DNA of 64,000 bases, taken from contig NC_015730.1 of the NCBI RefSeq assembly GCF_000154785.2, forward strand, positions 2,418,001 to 2,482,000, written 5' to 3'. How positions within the stretch are numbered: position 1 is the stretch's first letter; every line of letters begins with the position of its first letter. The position numbers and the translations under genes are program-made. Under the pieces are notes generated by a model. That model was not told the origin of the DNA and did no database searches. It saw only the letters and a list, made by a program, of their open reading frames with translations. Of this stretch, positions 45,246 through 53,584 are shown one piece after another. The stretch is from Roseobacter litoralis Och 149. Its GTDB lineage: Bacteria; Pseudomonadota; Alphaproteobacteria; Rhodobacterales; Rhodobacteraceae.

Positions 45246-46861
45246 GTGGCTTTCCAATCGCGCGTCAGTTTCCAGCGGATCGCATCCAGCAAGGCCTCGA
45301 ACGATGCATCCACTATGTTTGCCGAAACACCGACCGTGGACCAGCGCCGCCCCTCACCATCTTCGCTGTCGATGATCACGCGGGTGACAGCCTCGGTGCC
45401 GCCCTGCGTGATTCTGACTTTGAAATCAACGAGGCGCATGTCATCAATGATCGCCTGATACGGGCCAAGGTCCTTGGACAGTGCCTTGGCCAATGCGTTG
45501 ACGGGGCCACGATCGCTGCCCGTTTCATCCATCGATTCAGAGACGGAGAGCTTTTTGGTGCCACCGACTTTGACGACCACGACTGCTTCGGACAGACTGA
45601 CCATCTGGTTGTATTTGTTCTTGCGCCGCTCGACCGTCACCCGGTAGCGTTTGACCTCGAAAAAGGCGGGCATCTGGCCCAAAGCGTCCCGCGCCAGCAG
45701 TTCGAAACTGGCCTGCGCGGTGTCATAGGAATAGCCCAAAGCCTCGCGATCCTTGATGCGATCTAGGATCAGACCCAAGGCCGGATCGCCCTTTTTCACC
45801 ACCAGCCCTGCCCCCTGCAAACGTTCGCGCAGATTGGATTGCCCCGCTTGGTTGGACATCGGAATTATCCTTGCGTTTCCGACGGTTGCGGGGTCGATGT
45901 GTTCGTAGGTCGTAGGGTCCTTGAGGATGGCGGAAGCATGCAGCCCGGCCTTATGCGCAAAAGCCGAAGAGCCCACGAAAGCGGCCTGGCGAAACGGCAC
46001 GCGGTTGAGGATTTCATCGAGCATCCGGCTGGTGCGGGTCAGCGTCTTGAGGGCCGCGTGGGTGATGCCCGTTTCATAGGTGCTGGCATAGGGTTCCTTG
46101 AGCAGCAGGATCGGGATCAGCGTGGTCAGGTTGGCGTTGCCGCAGCGTTCGCCCAGCCCGTTCAGCGTGCCCTGAATTTGCCGCGCGCCTGCATCCACGG
46201 CGGCGAGGCTGCAGGCGACGGCGTTTTCGGTGTCGTTATGGGTGTGAATGCCAAGGTGGTCGCCCGGTATGCCCGCCGCAATTGTCTCGGTGGTGATGCG
46301 GCGCACCTCTTCGGGCATAGTGCCGCCATTGGTGTCACACAGCACCACCCAGCGCGCGCCCGCCTCATAGGCCGCACGCACGGCCTGCAGCGCATAATCA
46401 GGGTTGGCACGGTAGCCGTCAAAGTAGTGTTCGGCATCAAACAGCGCCTCACGGCCCATGTTTTTAAGGTGTTTGACGGATTTCGAAATGTTATCGAGGT
46501 TGTCCTCAAGGCTAATCCCGAGGGCGGCGCGCACGTGGAAATCATGGGTTTTGCCGACCAGACAGACGGCGGATGTGCCCGCGTTCAAAACGGCGGCGAG
46601 CACGTCGTCGTTTTCAGCCGAGAGGCCCGCGCGCTTGGTCATGCCAAAGGCGGTCATGGTCGCGCGGGTCTTGGGGGCGGTGTCGAAAAACGCGCTGTCG
46701 GTGGGGTTGGCACCGGGCCAGCCGCCCTCGATATAATCCACGCCCAGCGCGTCGAGGCTTTCGGCGATGGTGCGTTTTTCCTCGGTCGAAAACTGCACGC
46801 CCTGCGTCTGCTGCCCGTCGCGCAGGGTGGTGTCATAGAGGTAAAGGCGCTCACGGGTCAT
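45242..46861 (-). CDS. cimA: (R)-citramalate synthase
   Basis: Condenses acetyl-CoA and pyruvate to citramalate for the threonine-independent isoleucine route. The 539-aa protein shows the DRE-TIM N-terminus LYLYDTTLRDGQQTQGVQF, CDTNGGTMPEEV, HTHNDTENAVA and a C-terminal regulatory domain (FKVRITQGGTEAVTRVIIDS). Homology to the long CimA/LeuA2 type separates it from homocitrate synthase. The upstream region carries four GTCGG repeats at 11-bp spacing and an inverted repeat. First gene of the overlapping trio. Confidence 0.93.
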   Translation of the reverse strand: MTRERLYLYDTTLRDGQQTQGVQFSTEEKRTIAESLDALGVDYIEGGWPGANPTDSAFFDTAPKTRATMTAFGMTKRAGLSAENDDVLAAVLNAGTSAVCLVGKTHDFHVRAALGISLEDNLDNISKSVKHLKNMGREALFDAEHYFDGYRANPDYALQAVRAAYEAGARWVVLCDTNGGTMPEEVRRITTETIAAGIPGDHLGIHTHNDTENAVACSLAAVDAGARQIQGTLNGLGERCGNANLTTLIPILLLKEPYASTYETGITHAALKTLTRTSRMLDEILNRVPFRQAAFVGSSAFAHKAGLHASAILKDPTTYEHIDPATVGNARIIPMSNQAGQSNLRERLQGAGLVVKKGDPALGLILDRIKDREALGYSYDTAQASFELLARDALGQMPAFFEVKRYRVTVERRKNKYNQMVSLSEAVVVVKVGGTKKLSVSESMDETGSDRGPVNALAKALSKDLGPYQAIIDDMRLVDFKVRITQGGTEAVTRVIIDSEDGEGRRWSTVGVSANIVDASFEALLDAIRWKLTRDWKAT

Positions 46862-46886
46862 AGGTGAAATTCCGCTGTTTTGGCAC

Positions 46887-46924
46887 GTCGGCAGGGCGTC
46901 GGTATCGTGTCGGTATTACGTCGG
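46887..46924. repeat. Four GTCGG repeats phased at exactly 11 bp
   Basis: GTCGG begins at 46887, 46898, 46909 and 46920, one per 11 bp, i.e. on one face of the helix, 26-63 nt upstream of the cimA start on the minus strand. The middle two extend to GTCGGTAT. A multi-copy operator for a regulator of cimA would fit; chance is possible. Confidence 0.5.
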
Positions 46925-46955
46925 TGCGCGGCGCGCGGTCGGGTGACACTGTGGT

Positions 46956-46996
46956 AACCGTCACGGCATGGCGCATCAGGCGGTGTCGTGACGGTT
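46956..46996. repeat. Perfect 10-bp inverted repeat upstream of cimA
   Basis: AACCGTCACG at 46956-46965 and CGTGACGGTT at 46987-46996 are perfect complements separated by 21 nt. No U-tract. It may be an operator or structured 5' leader of cimA. Confidence 0.4.
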
Positions 46997-47044
46997 TTGA
47001 ACGGCCCCGGTGCGGTCTGCACCGGTCCGGGTCGCTTGCGGCCC

Positions 47045-47107
47045 GGACAGCGCCCGACCCTCCCCCCGGGAGGGCGCTTCACGCCCCCCCAGGCTCGGGC
47101 GCTGTCC
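47045..47107. repeat. Nested hairpin: 13-bp perfect inverted repeat between cimA and cysS
   Basis: GGACAGCGCCCGA (47045-47057) and TCGGGCGCTGTCC (47095-47107) pair perfectly. The enclosed 37 nt contain a second G/C hairpin (CCCTCC...GGGAGGG). This resembles an intergenic palindromic repeat element and could also act as a cysS terminator; no U-tract follows. Confidence 0.55.
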
Positions 47108-47123
47108 TGTGTTGGGAACCGGG

Positions 47124-48596
47124 TCATTTGAGGGCTTCCAGTTTGGCGGGGTCGTACTCGTTTGTGATTTCAAAACTGGATAACCCACCGGCGTTATCGT
47201 TGACTTGAACACCTGCTTTCTCGAGCAAAGCTCTTATCCGGTCTGCCTCCTCAAACTGTTTTCTTTGCTTATGTTCTTGGCGAACAAGCAAAATATTGGC
47301 GATCATATCGGTGTCAGGATGGTCGCCCACGAACGTAACGCCGAGTCCCGCTCGAAGTCCTAAATTGTCCCAATCAAATACGAGTCCAAGAAACTCAGCA
47401 CTCGCCGCAAACTCCGCTATTTGCAAAGCTGTACCATTAGTATTGAGTTTTCGTAGTGCTTGTAACGCACCGTGCGTATTCAAATCATCACGCAAGAAGT
47501 TAACGACTTCACTAGCTGGCTGCCAGCGATTGTTTTTTTTCAGCAATGCAACCATCGATGGCGAATAGCCAGCGCGCAAAAGTACCAAATGGATATCGCT
47601 AACTGCTTTTTCTGCTTCTTTTCGCTTCTTCTCGGTCCAGTCCATCGGTTTGCGGTAGTGGGTGCTGAGCATCACGAAACGGATGACTTCGCCCGGCACG
47701 CCTTGGTCGAGCAGATCGCGGACGGTGAAGAAATTGCCCAAGGACTTGGACATCTTCTTGCCTTCGACCTGCAGCATCTCGTTGTGCATCCAGACGTTGG
47801 CGAAATCATGGCCTGCGCAGGTGCTTTGGGCGATTTCGTTTTCGTGATGGGGGAACATGAGGTCGTTGCCGCCGCCGTGGATATCAAACGTTGCGCCCAG
47901 CAGATCATGCGCCATGGCGGAGCATTCGATGTGCCAGCCCGGACGGCCCCTGCCAATACTCTTGCCTCCCACGACCGGCCCTGCCCAGCCCGGTGTCGCA
48001 TCATCCGAGGGCTTCCACAGCACAAAATCCATGGGGTTGCGTTTGTAGGGGGCGACCTCGACCCGCGCGCCTGCAATCATGTCGTCAATCGAGCGACCCG
48101 AGAGCGCGCCATATTTCGAATAACTCTCCACCGCAAAGAGCACATGGCCCTCGGCGGCATAGGCGTGCCCCTTGGCGATCAGGTCTTCGATCATCGTGAC
48201 CATCTGCGCGATATACTGCGTCGCGCGGGGCATCGCGCGTTGATGATCCCTGTCCTTGATGGAGGGTTCCAGCGCGCCGACCGCCGCCATGTCATCGAGA
48301 AACCACTGCGTCGTCTCGGCGGTGATCTCGCCGATGGCACGCCCGCTTTCGGCGGCGCGCGCGTTGATCTTGTCATCCACATCCGTGAAATTGCGCACAT
48401 AGGTCACGTGGTCCGGCCCATATGTGTGGCGCAGCAACCGATAGAGCACGTCAAAGACGATCACGGGCCGCGCGTTGCCCAGATGCGCGCGGTCATAGAC
48501 CGTGGGGCCGCAGACATACATGCGCACGTCGTCTTTGTTGATCGGCTCAAAGTCCTCTTTGCGGCGGGTCTTGGTGTTGTAAAGCTTGATCGTCAT
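47124..48596 (-). CDS. cysS: Cysteinyl-tRNA synthetase, with a low-G+C 3' third
   Basis: Class I synthetase for tRNA-Cys, 490 aa from the ATG at 48596 ([13 protein letters not shown]). HIGH-type [16 protein letters not shown], zinc ligands in [17 protein letters not shown] and [19 protein letters not shown], and the KMSKS loop [12 protein letters not shown]. Oddity: bases 47161-47640, coding for the C-terminal helical domain, are about 46% G+C by hand count against about 61% in sampled lines just 5' of them, and the frame stays open. This suggests a recombined tract from another lineage. Upstream in-frame codons to 48635 are not needed. Confidence 0.93.
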   Translation of the reverse strand: MTIKLYNTKTRRKEDFEPINKDDVRMYVCGPTVYDRAHLGNARPVIVFDVLYRLLRHTYGPDHVTYVRNFTDVDDKINARAAESGRAIGEITAETTQWFLDDMAAVGALEPSIKDRDHQRAMPRATQYIAQMVTMIEDLIAKGHAYAAEGHVLFAVESYSKYGALSGRSIDDMIAGARVEVAPYKRNPMDFVLWKPSDDATPGWAGPVVGGKSIGRGRPGWHIECSAMAHDLLGATFDIHGGGNDLMFPHHENEIAQSTCAGHDFANVWMHNEMLQVEGKKMSKSLGNFFTVRDLLDQGVPGEVIRFVMLSTHYRKPMDWTEKKRKEAEKAVSDIHLVLLRAGYSPSMVALLKKNNRWQPASEVVNFLRDDLNTHGALQALRKLNTNGTALQIAEFAASAEFLGLVFDWDNLGLRAGLGVTFVGDHPDTDMIANILLVRQEHKQRKQFEEADRIRALLEKAGVQVNDNAGGLSSFEITNEYDPAKLEALK

Positions 48597-48818
48597 GACA
48601 GGCGTCCTTGCGCAGGGATGGCGCGGGCATAGCAATCTCGATCAGGGATGAAAACGACCTAAGTGCGCCCGCAGGTGGGGATCAGCAAATAATACAGCAA
48701 AGGGGCGGTATTTGGGTCATAGGCCAGACCTACGCGGTTCAGCGGCCTTGCGTCAAGGGTGATTGACGAATCAGGTGCCCTCTGACCTCTCTGCGGACAG
48801 TCAGACAGAGGAACGGCC

Positions 48819-50009
48819 ATGCAACTCTCCGAGCGTATCACGGGCATCACGGGCGGCGGCTCAGACGGGTGGGACGTATTCTTGAAGGCACGTCGGATGA
48901 TTGCGCAAGGGGTCGCGGTCACGGAGCTGACCATTGGCGAGCATGACATCCGCACCGCAGCGCCCGTTCTGCAGGAGATGCACCGCACAGCGCTTGGCGG
49001 TCACACCGGATATGCCGCCGTGCCCGGCACAGATGCGCTGCGCGATAGGGTGGCGGCCCGGGTTGCGGCGCGCACGGGTGTTGCCACCACAAGGGACAAC
49101 GTGTTGATCACACCCGGCGGTCAGGCGGCCCTGTTTGCGGCCCATATGGCGGTCTGTGATCCCGGCGACATCGCGCTTTATATTGACCCTTATTATGCCA
49201 CCTACCCCGGAACACTGCGCGGTGCGGGGGCGATCCCGCAGGTCATTGGCACGCACGCCGAAGACGCGTTCCAGCCGCGTGTTGAGGATATTGCGCCCTT
49301 CGCCGCCAAGGCGCGGTCGCTGTTGATCAACACGCCGAACAATCCAACAGGCGTCGTCTATTCGCGCGCCACACTGGAGGGCATCGCCAGCCTTTGCATC
49401 GCAGAAGACATGTGGCTGATTTCGGATGAGGTCTATGACACGCAGGTCTGGGAAGGTGCGCATCTGAGCCCGCGCGCCCTGCCCGGCATGGCCGAGCGGA
49501 CCTTGGTGGTGGGGTCGATGTCGAAATCCCATGCGATGACCGGGTCGCGCTGTGGCTGGATCATTGGGCCCCAAGACGCGATTGCGCATCTGACCAACCT
49601 TGCGACACATACGACCTATGGCGTGCCCGGTTTCATTCAGGATGCAAGCTGCTTTGCGCTGGCGCAGGGCGATGCCTTTGAAGAAGAGGTCGCAGCCCCT
49701 TTCCGGCGGCGCCGCGCATTGGCACAGGACATATTTGCAGGGCAGAATATCGTCGGTCTCGTTCCCGCGCAGGGGGCGATGTATCTGATGCTGGACATGC
49801 GCGCGACGGGGATGACGGGCGAAGCGTTTGCCTATGATCTGCTGGAGAGCCATCATATCGCCGTGATGCCCGGAGAGAGCTTTGGCGCCTCAGCCACGGG
49901 ACATATCCGCGTTGCTATGACGGTTGCGGATGACGTTTTCGCCCACGCCCTGCGGACACTTTTGGACCATGCGGCCCTGCGCTCCGCTGAGCGCGCGGCG
50001 GCGCAGTAA
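48819..50009 (+). CDS. Class I/II pyridoxal-phosphate aminotransferase
   Basis: A 396-aa PLP enzyme of fold type I. GGQAALFAAHMAV binds phosphate, INTPNNPTGVVYS and ISDEVYDTQVW give the Asp for the PLP nitrogen, and SMSKSHAMTGSRCGW carries the Schiff-base lysine. Amino-acid substrate undetermined. Second enzyme of this type in the window with the gene at 62199; the two are not closely related. Confidence 0.9.
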   Translation: MQLSERITGITGGGSDGWDVFLKARRMIAQGVAVTELTIGEHDIRTAAPVLQEMHRTALGGHTGYAAVPGTDALRDRVAARVAARTGVATTRDNVLITPGGQAALFAAHMAVCDPGDIALYIDPYYATYPGTLRGAGAIPQVIGTHAEDAFQPRVEDIAPFAAKARSLLINTPNNPTGVVYSRATLEGIASLCIAEDMWLISDEVYDTQVWEGAHLSPRALPGMAERTLVVGSMSKSHAMTGSRCGWIIGPQDAIAHLTNLATHTTYGVPGFIQDASCFALAQGDAFEEEVAAPFRRRRALAQDIFAGQNIVGLVPAQGAMYLMLDMRATGMTGEAFAYDLLESHHIAVMPGESFGASATGHIRVAMTVADDVFAHALRTLLDHAALRSAERAAAQ

Positions 50010-50105
50010 GCCCGACACCCGCGATTGCTCGAAAACGACCCCCCGTCGCAAATGAGACAGACGCGGGGATGATTGGTTTGCACGATCCGGTAAAACGGAG
50101 GACGC

Positions 50106-50198
50106 ATGAAAGCAGACCGGATCAAGATAAATCTGGTAATCCGCACAATCGGTGCTGAACGCGGACGTGCGGCGCGTGGCCGACCTGAAAGGCGATAG
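50106..50198 (+). CDS. Possible 30-aa leader ORF before the MttB-type gene
   Basis: ATG at 50106 follows a strong GGAGG at good spacing; the 30-residue product is basic (KADRIKINLVIRT, then Arg-rich). It ends 35 nt before the methyltransferase start. Whether it is translated is unknown; no homologue is recognised. Confidence 0.25.
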   Translation: MKADRIKINLVIRTIGAERGRAARGRPERR

Positions 50199-50233
50199 AG
50201 CCCTTTTCTATTGCTATTTTCAGGATCTGAACC

Positions 50234-51772
50234 ATGACACAAAAAACCCAAATTCGAGCCGGTGGCCGCTCTGCCCGGCGCGCCGCACGCGCAGCGCCAC
50301 TTGCGGATCATCTGCGCCCCATACGTCCCGGTATGGAGGGTGGACGCTATGAGCCGCTCAGCCCGACGGACGTAGATCGCATTCACAACGCCGCCCTTGA
50401 GGCGCTTGAAACCATCGGTCTGGCAGATGCCCCCGACAGCGGTGTGGCGTATCTTACGAAGGCGGGCGCGGTTCTGGGGGCGGATGGCCGCATCCGGTTC
50501 CCGCGCGCGCTGGTCGAAGATGTGATCGCCTCTGCCAACCGCACGGTGACGCTGTGTGCGCGCGACCCGGCACATGATCTGGATCTGACGGGCACGCGTG
50601 TGCATTATGGAACCGCAGGCGCAGCGGTGCATCTGGTAGACGCCGAAGGGTGCAATTACCGCGAATGTGGCGTGCAGGATTTGCATGACGCGGCGCGCAT
50701 CACGGATGTGCTGCAAAACATCCATTTTCTGCAACGCCCCATGGTGTGCCGTGATATAGCCGATAACCTTGAGATGGACCTCAATACGATCTATGCGACC
50801 TGCTCGGGCACGACCAAGCATATCGGCACATCCTTTACCGACCCGGCCCATGTCGCCCCGGCCATAGAAATGCTGCACATGATCGCGGGGGGTGAAGCCG
50901 CATGGCGCGCGCGGCCCTTCGTGCTGAACTCAAACTGTTTTGTTGTTCCGCCCATGAAGTTCGCCACTGAATCCTGTCAGGTCATGGAAGAATGTATCAA
51001 ACACGGCATGCCTGTTCTGCTGCTGTCTGCGGGGATGGCAGGGGCAACCGCGCCCTCTACGGTTGCGGGCGCGATTGTGCAGGCCACGGCGGAATGTCTG
51101 GCCGGTCTGGTCTATGTTCAGGCGATCAAACCGGGACATCCGGTGGTCTTTGGCACCTGGCCCTTTGGGCTCGATCTGCGCAGTGGGGCCATGACGGGAG
51201 GCTCCGGAGAGCAGGCGTTGCTGACGGCTGGATGCGCGCAGATGCACAAATTCTACGACCTGCCCGGTGGGGCCGCCGCAGGGATCGCCGACAGCAAGCT
51301 GCCTGACATGCAGGCGGGCTGGGAGCAGATGTGCTCCAACGTGATGGCCGGGCTTGCGGGGTTGAACATGGTTTATGAGGCCGCGGGGATGCATGCCTCG
51401 CTGCTGGGTTTCTGTCACGAATCGCTGATTTTAGGGGATGATTTGCTGGGACAGGCCATGCGCTGCGTGCGTGGGATCGAGGTCACGGACGAAACCATGG
51501 CGCTGGATCAGATGCGCGCAGTCTGCATGGACGGTCCGGGGCATTATCTGGGCACGCAGCAGACACTGGGCCGGATGGAGGCAGATCATGTGTACCCCAC
51601 CCTTGGCGATCGCAGTTCCCCTAAAGAGTGGGAGGAGAAGGGCAAACCCAATCTGATCGCCAAGGCCAAGGCACGTAAGGAAGAGATTTTGAGCCAACGC
51701 TCAGCTGCGCGTTTTGACCCGGAACTGGATGCCCGGATCCGAGCGCGCTTTACCATCCATCTGCCTGCATAG
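50234..51772 (+). CDS. MttB superfamily (trimethylamine/glycine-betaine type) methyltransferase
   Basis: A 512-aa TIM-barrel methyltransferase. Family segments include GGRYEPLSPTDVDRIHNAAL, FPRALVEDVI, STVAGAIVQATAECLAG, and GTWPFGLDLRSGAMTGGSGE. There is no in-frame amber codon, so this is a non-pyrrolysine member such as those acting on glycine betaine or other N-methyl compounds via a corrinoid protein. No corrinoid protein or reactivase gene adjoins it, so its partner must be elsewhere. Marine bacteria of this type often use methylated amines. Confidence 0.88.
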   Translation: MTQKTQIRAGGRSARRAARAAPLADHLRPIRPGMEGGRYEPLSPTDVDRIHNAALEALETIGLADAPDSGVAYLTKAGAVLGADGRIRFPRALVEDVIASANRTVTLCARDPAHDLDLTGTRVHYGTAGAAVHLVDAEGCNYRECGVQDLHDAARITDVLQNIHFLQRPMVCRDIADNLEMDLNTIYATCSGTTKHIGTSFTDPAHVAPAIEMLHMIAGGEAAWRARPFVLNSNCFVVPPMKFATESCQVMEECIKHGMPVLLLSAGMAGATAPSTVAGAIVQATAECLAGLVYVQAIKPGHPVVFGTWPFGLDLRSGAMTGGSGEQALLTAGCAQMHKFYDLPGGAAAGIADSKLPDMQAGWEQMCSNVMAGLAGLNMVYEAAGMHASLLGFCHESLILGDDLLGQAMRCVRGIEVTDETMALDQMRAVCMDGPGHYLGTQQTLGRMEADHVYPTLGDRSSPKEWEEKGKPNLIAKAKARKEEILSQRSAARFDPELDARIRARFTIHLPA

Positions 51773-51799
51773 CGCCGGATGTGCATACCGTTGGTGAGG

Positions 51800-51836
51800 T
51801 GCCTGAGCGGAGCCAGGGCATTGCTCCGCTCAGGCA
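51800..51836. terminator. Bidirectional terminator-like hairpin
   Basis: TGCCTGAGCGGAGC and GCTCCGCTCAGGCA form a perfect 14-bp inverted repeat around a 9-nt loop. It lies between two convergent genes (MttB-type methyltransferase and EF-hand protein), a usual place for a shared terminator, although no U-tract is evident. Confidence 0.55.
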
Positions 51837-51843
51837 GGTGACG

Positions 51844-52077
51844 TTAGGCCGGCATCAGGCCCGCGTCTTGCGCAGATTGCACTTCTGCTTCGTCGAGCGC
51901 GCCATCGGAGTTCAGATCCATTGCGCTGAAGTCTTCAGCTGTGATGTCCGGCATCACGGCTTGAACCTCATCAATGGTCAGAACGCCATCGCCATTCACA
52001 TCCGCAGCTGTGGCGGCTGAAACGGCACCGGCAAAAGCAACAGTGAAGAGAATTGCAGGTAGGCTAACTTTAGTCAT
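51844..52077 (-). CDS. Small secreted EF-hand protein
   Basis: A 77-aa precursor starting at the ATG at 52077 (GGGAG Shine-Dalgarno). An N-terminal signal peptide (about residues 1-24, SLPAILFTVAFAGAVSAATA) precedes two EF-hand loops: DVNGDGVLTIDE and DLNSDGALDEAE, each with the D-x-N/D-x-D-G-x-(L)-x-x-x-E calcium ligands. A periplasmic or secreted calcium-binding peptide of unknown role. Confidence 0.85.
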   Translation of the reverse strand: MTKVSLPAILFTVAFAGAVSAATAADVNGDGVLTIDEVQAVMPDITAEDFSAMDLNSDGALDEAEVQSAQDAGLMPA

Positions 52078-52338
52078 TTTCTTACTCCCAAGTAAAAGCG
52101 GAACATCTCCGCAAGAACAGGGATGACATGCCCGGAAACGAAAGCCATCACCCCTGATGTCTTGGGCCAGAAACGGGCACTTCAACGCACAAATGGGGCT
52201 TTTGCGTAGGTGAGTCTCTGCCGGGCAAAATCCCGCTGAGCGTGTTTTCGGCGGTCTGTGACCGATCCGCCGATGGATGAGGCACTATACCGCCGATCTT
52301 GGCCGCCCGGCATTGTGTGCGGGCCACACGTGGCTTTC

Positions 52339-52797
52339 TCACACGGGCTTTTCAAAAAAGACACGATCGAATCCGTCTTCATGTCTGCGTTCTGTTTCGC
52401 GATATCCCAGATGAGGGTAGAGCGACAGGTTCGCCGTCATTTTCGCGTTTGTGTAAAGCCTGACGGATGTCGTATCTGCGTGTTTTGCCATGCGCTCACA
52501 AAACAGGATCAATTGTTTTCCGATACCCTTGCCTGCCATGTCCGGGTGCACGGCCACATTTTCCAGAAAGAAACAGTCGCCCTTTTCATAAAAGACAATG
52601 AAACCGCAAAAGCGGTCTTTGGCATCAATCGCAACATGCACCCGGCCCAACGTGATCAAAGACGAAAAATCCGCAACCATCGGCGCGGGCTTCTTTCCGA
52701 TGGCCGCCACATATTGTGCATAGGCGTGTTCCGCACAGTGTCGGACAGCGGTTTCATCTTCTTTGCGCGCTTTCCTGATGACAAACTGGCTGATCAC
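52339..52797 (-). CDS. GNAT family N-acetyltransferase
   Basis: A 152-aa acetyltransferase with a GTG start behind a GGGGG purine stretch. CoA-binding motif in VHPDMAGKGIGKQLILFCE (about residues 83-101) and C-terminal NAKMTANLSLYPHLGYRETER. The substrate is unknown. Separated by its own upstream region from the terminator at 52880. Confidence 0.83.
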   Translation of the reverse strand: MISQFVIRKARKEDETAVRHCAEHAYAQYVAAIGKKPAPMVADFSSLITLGRVHVAIDAKDRFCGFIVFYEKGDCFFLENVAVHPDMAGKGIGKQLILFCERMAKHADTTSVRLYTNAKMTANLSLYPHLGYRETERRHEDGFDRVFFEKPV

Positions 52798-52879
52798 TGT
52801 TTTTCCCCCGCCCGGTCGCGAGAGGGTAAACCTGCTGTACTTCGATGGTCAACGCATGCGTTACCGTGCAAGCCGACAG

Positions 52880-52904
52880 AAAAAAGGGGCCCCGAAGGAC
52901 CCCT
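52880..52904 (-). terminator. Intrinsic terminator
   Basis: On the minus strand: AGGGGTCC, tetraloop TTCG, GGGCCCCT followed by a T-tract. One G-U pair; on the plus strand that position is C-A, so the minus strand is the transcribed one. It would end a transcript coming from the 47-aa gene or a small RNA. Confidence 0.8.
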
Positions 52905-53228
52905 GTTAGTTTCGATGTTCAGGCTCAGTTTGTTAACCGCTCGGTATTTTTTTGCCTGCGGCCTGAACGTCGTCTGGAACGAACGCATCCGTCCCGGATA
53001 TCAGAGAGGCCAAGGTCCCACCCTGCCCGTCCCCAATTTCGTTGGAAATCCTGTGGATTTCCGACGCGTGAGACAGAGCGGAAAACATCTTCGTTTTCTG
53101 CGGAGTCTCACCCGCTTGTTTTTGAGAAGCCGATACATCCGGCTGCTCGCTATCTCGTCGGGGTGCGGCCTGCCTGAGCAGACCGCACCCCTACACGCCC
53201 CTTGGGGGCGCGTTTTCATGGAAGACTG
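52880..53228 (-). ncRNA. Candidate structured small RNA or long 3' UTR
   Basis: A strand-biased stretch with a 14-bp, UCAG-looped hairpin (53160-53191) and the terminator at 52880. It matches no RNA family I can recognise (not tmRNA, RNase P or SRP by their hallmark motifs). Limits are approximate: it may be an independent RNA or the 3' UTR of the 47-aa gene ending at 53229. Confidence 0.3.
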
Positions 53229-53372
53229 TTACTTCTTCCTGTTCGGTCGCTGTGTTAGCGCCGACGCGGCTGCGGTTTTAGCAGCTTTCGAGGACTTCGG
53301 GTTTCTAAGCACTTTTGATGCAGCAGATGCAGCCTTCGCACTTGTAACCTCCGAATTCTTGCGTCGTGACAT
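53229..53372 (-). CDS. Small Lys/Ala/Ser-rich basic protein
   Basis: A 47-aa protein with a strong GAGGAG Shine-Dalgarno before the ATG at 53372. The sequence is dominated by KAAS/KSSKAAK-type repeats (VTSAKAASAASKVLRNPK, SSKAAKTAAASALTQRPN) and a basic end. Similar tiny proteins recur in alphaproteobacteria as far as I recall, without known function; the composition suggests nucleic-acid contact or disorder. Confidence 0.7.
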   Translation of the reverse strand: MSRRKNSEVTSAKAASAASKVLRNPKSSKAAKTAAASALTQRPNRKK

Positions 53373-53542
53373 GTGTATCACTCCTCTTTTCCACAGGCAG
53401 CTCGTGGATAAACCATGTATTTCCTGTGAGTTAGCAGCGCGTCGTTGATTGCCGTCGCGTTCCGTGTATTTGCTCCTTTCATCGGCCATTTTGGACCGAA
53501 CAGCTTTGCCCTTTGCCCACGCTGTTTAGGCTTGGGGCGAGC

Positions 53543-53570
53543 GGGGATCAGCGTTGCAGCGCTGATCCCC
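53543..53570 (-). terminator. Terminator-like hairpin behind nrdJ
   Basis: GGGGATCAGCG and CGCTGATCCCC, perfect 11-bp arms with a 6-nt loop, starting 15 nt after the nrdJ stop. No clear U-tract. Confidence 0.5.
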
Positions 53571-53584
53571 AACCCTCAATCTCC

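Larger units (their letters stand above)
52798..53228. other. 431-bp region without a convincing protein gene; likely small-RNA locus
   Basis: Between the GNAT gene and the 47-aa protein. It holds a minus-strand intrinsic terminator (52880-52904) and a 14-bp hairpin (53160-53191), both with G-U pairs that fit only a minus-strand RNA. No protein with a recognisable family is encoded; a 64-residue minus-strand frame (52988-52794) runs through the terminator and is unlikely. Confidence 0.5.

Noticed and set aside
48659..48988. Minus-strand frame with a plausible-looking hydrophobic end before the aminotransferase
   Set aside because: Overlaps the start of the well-supported aminotransferase and has no homologous pattern.
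52794..52988. 64-residue minus-strand frame across the 52.9 kb terminator
   Set aside because: It reads through a clear intrinsic terminator hairpin and its U-tract, so it is unlikely to be a protein gene.
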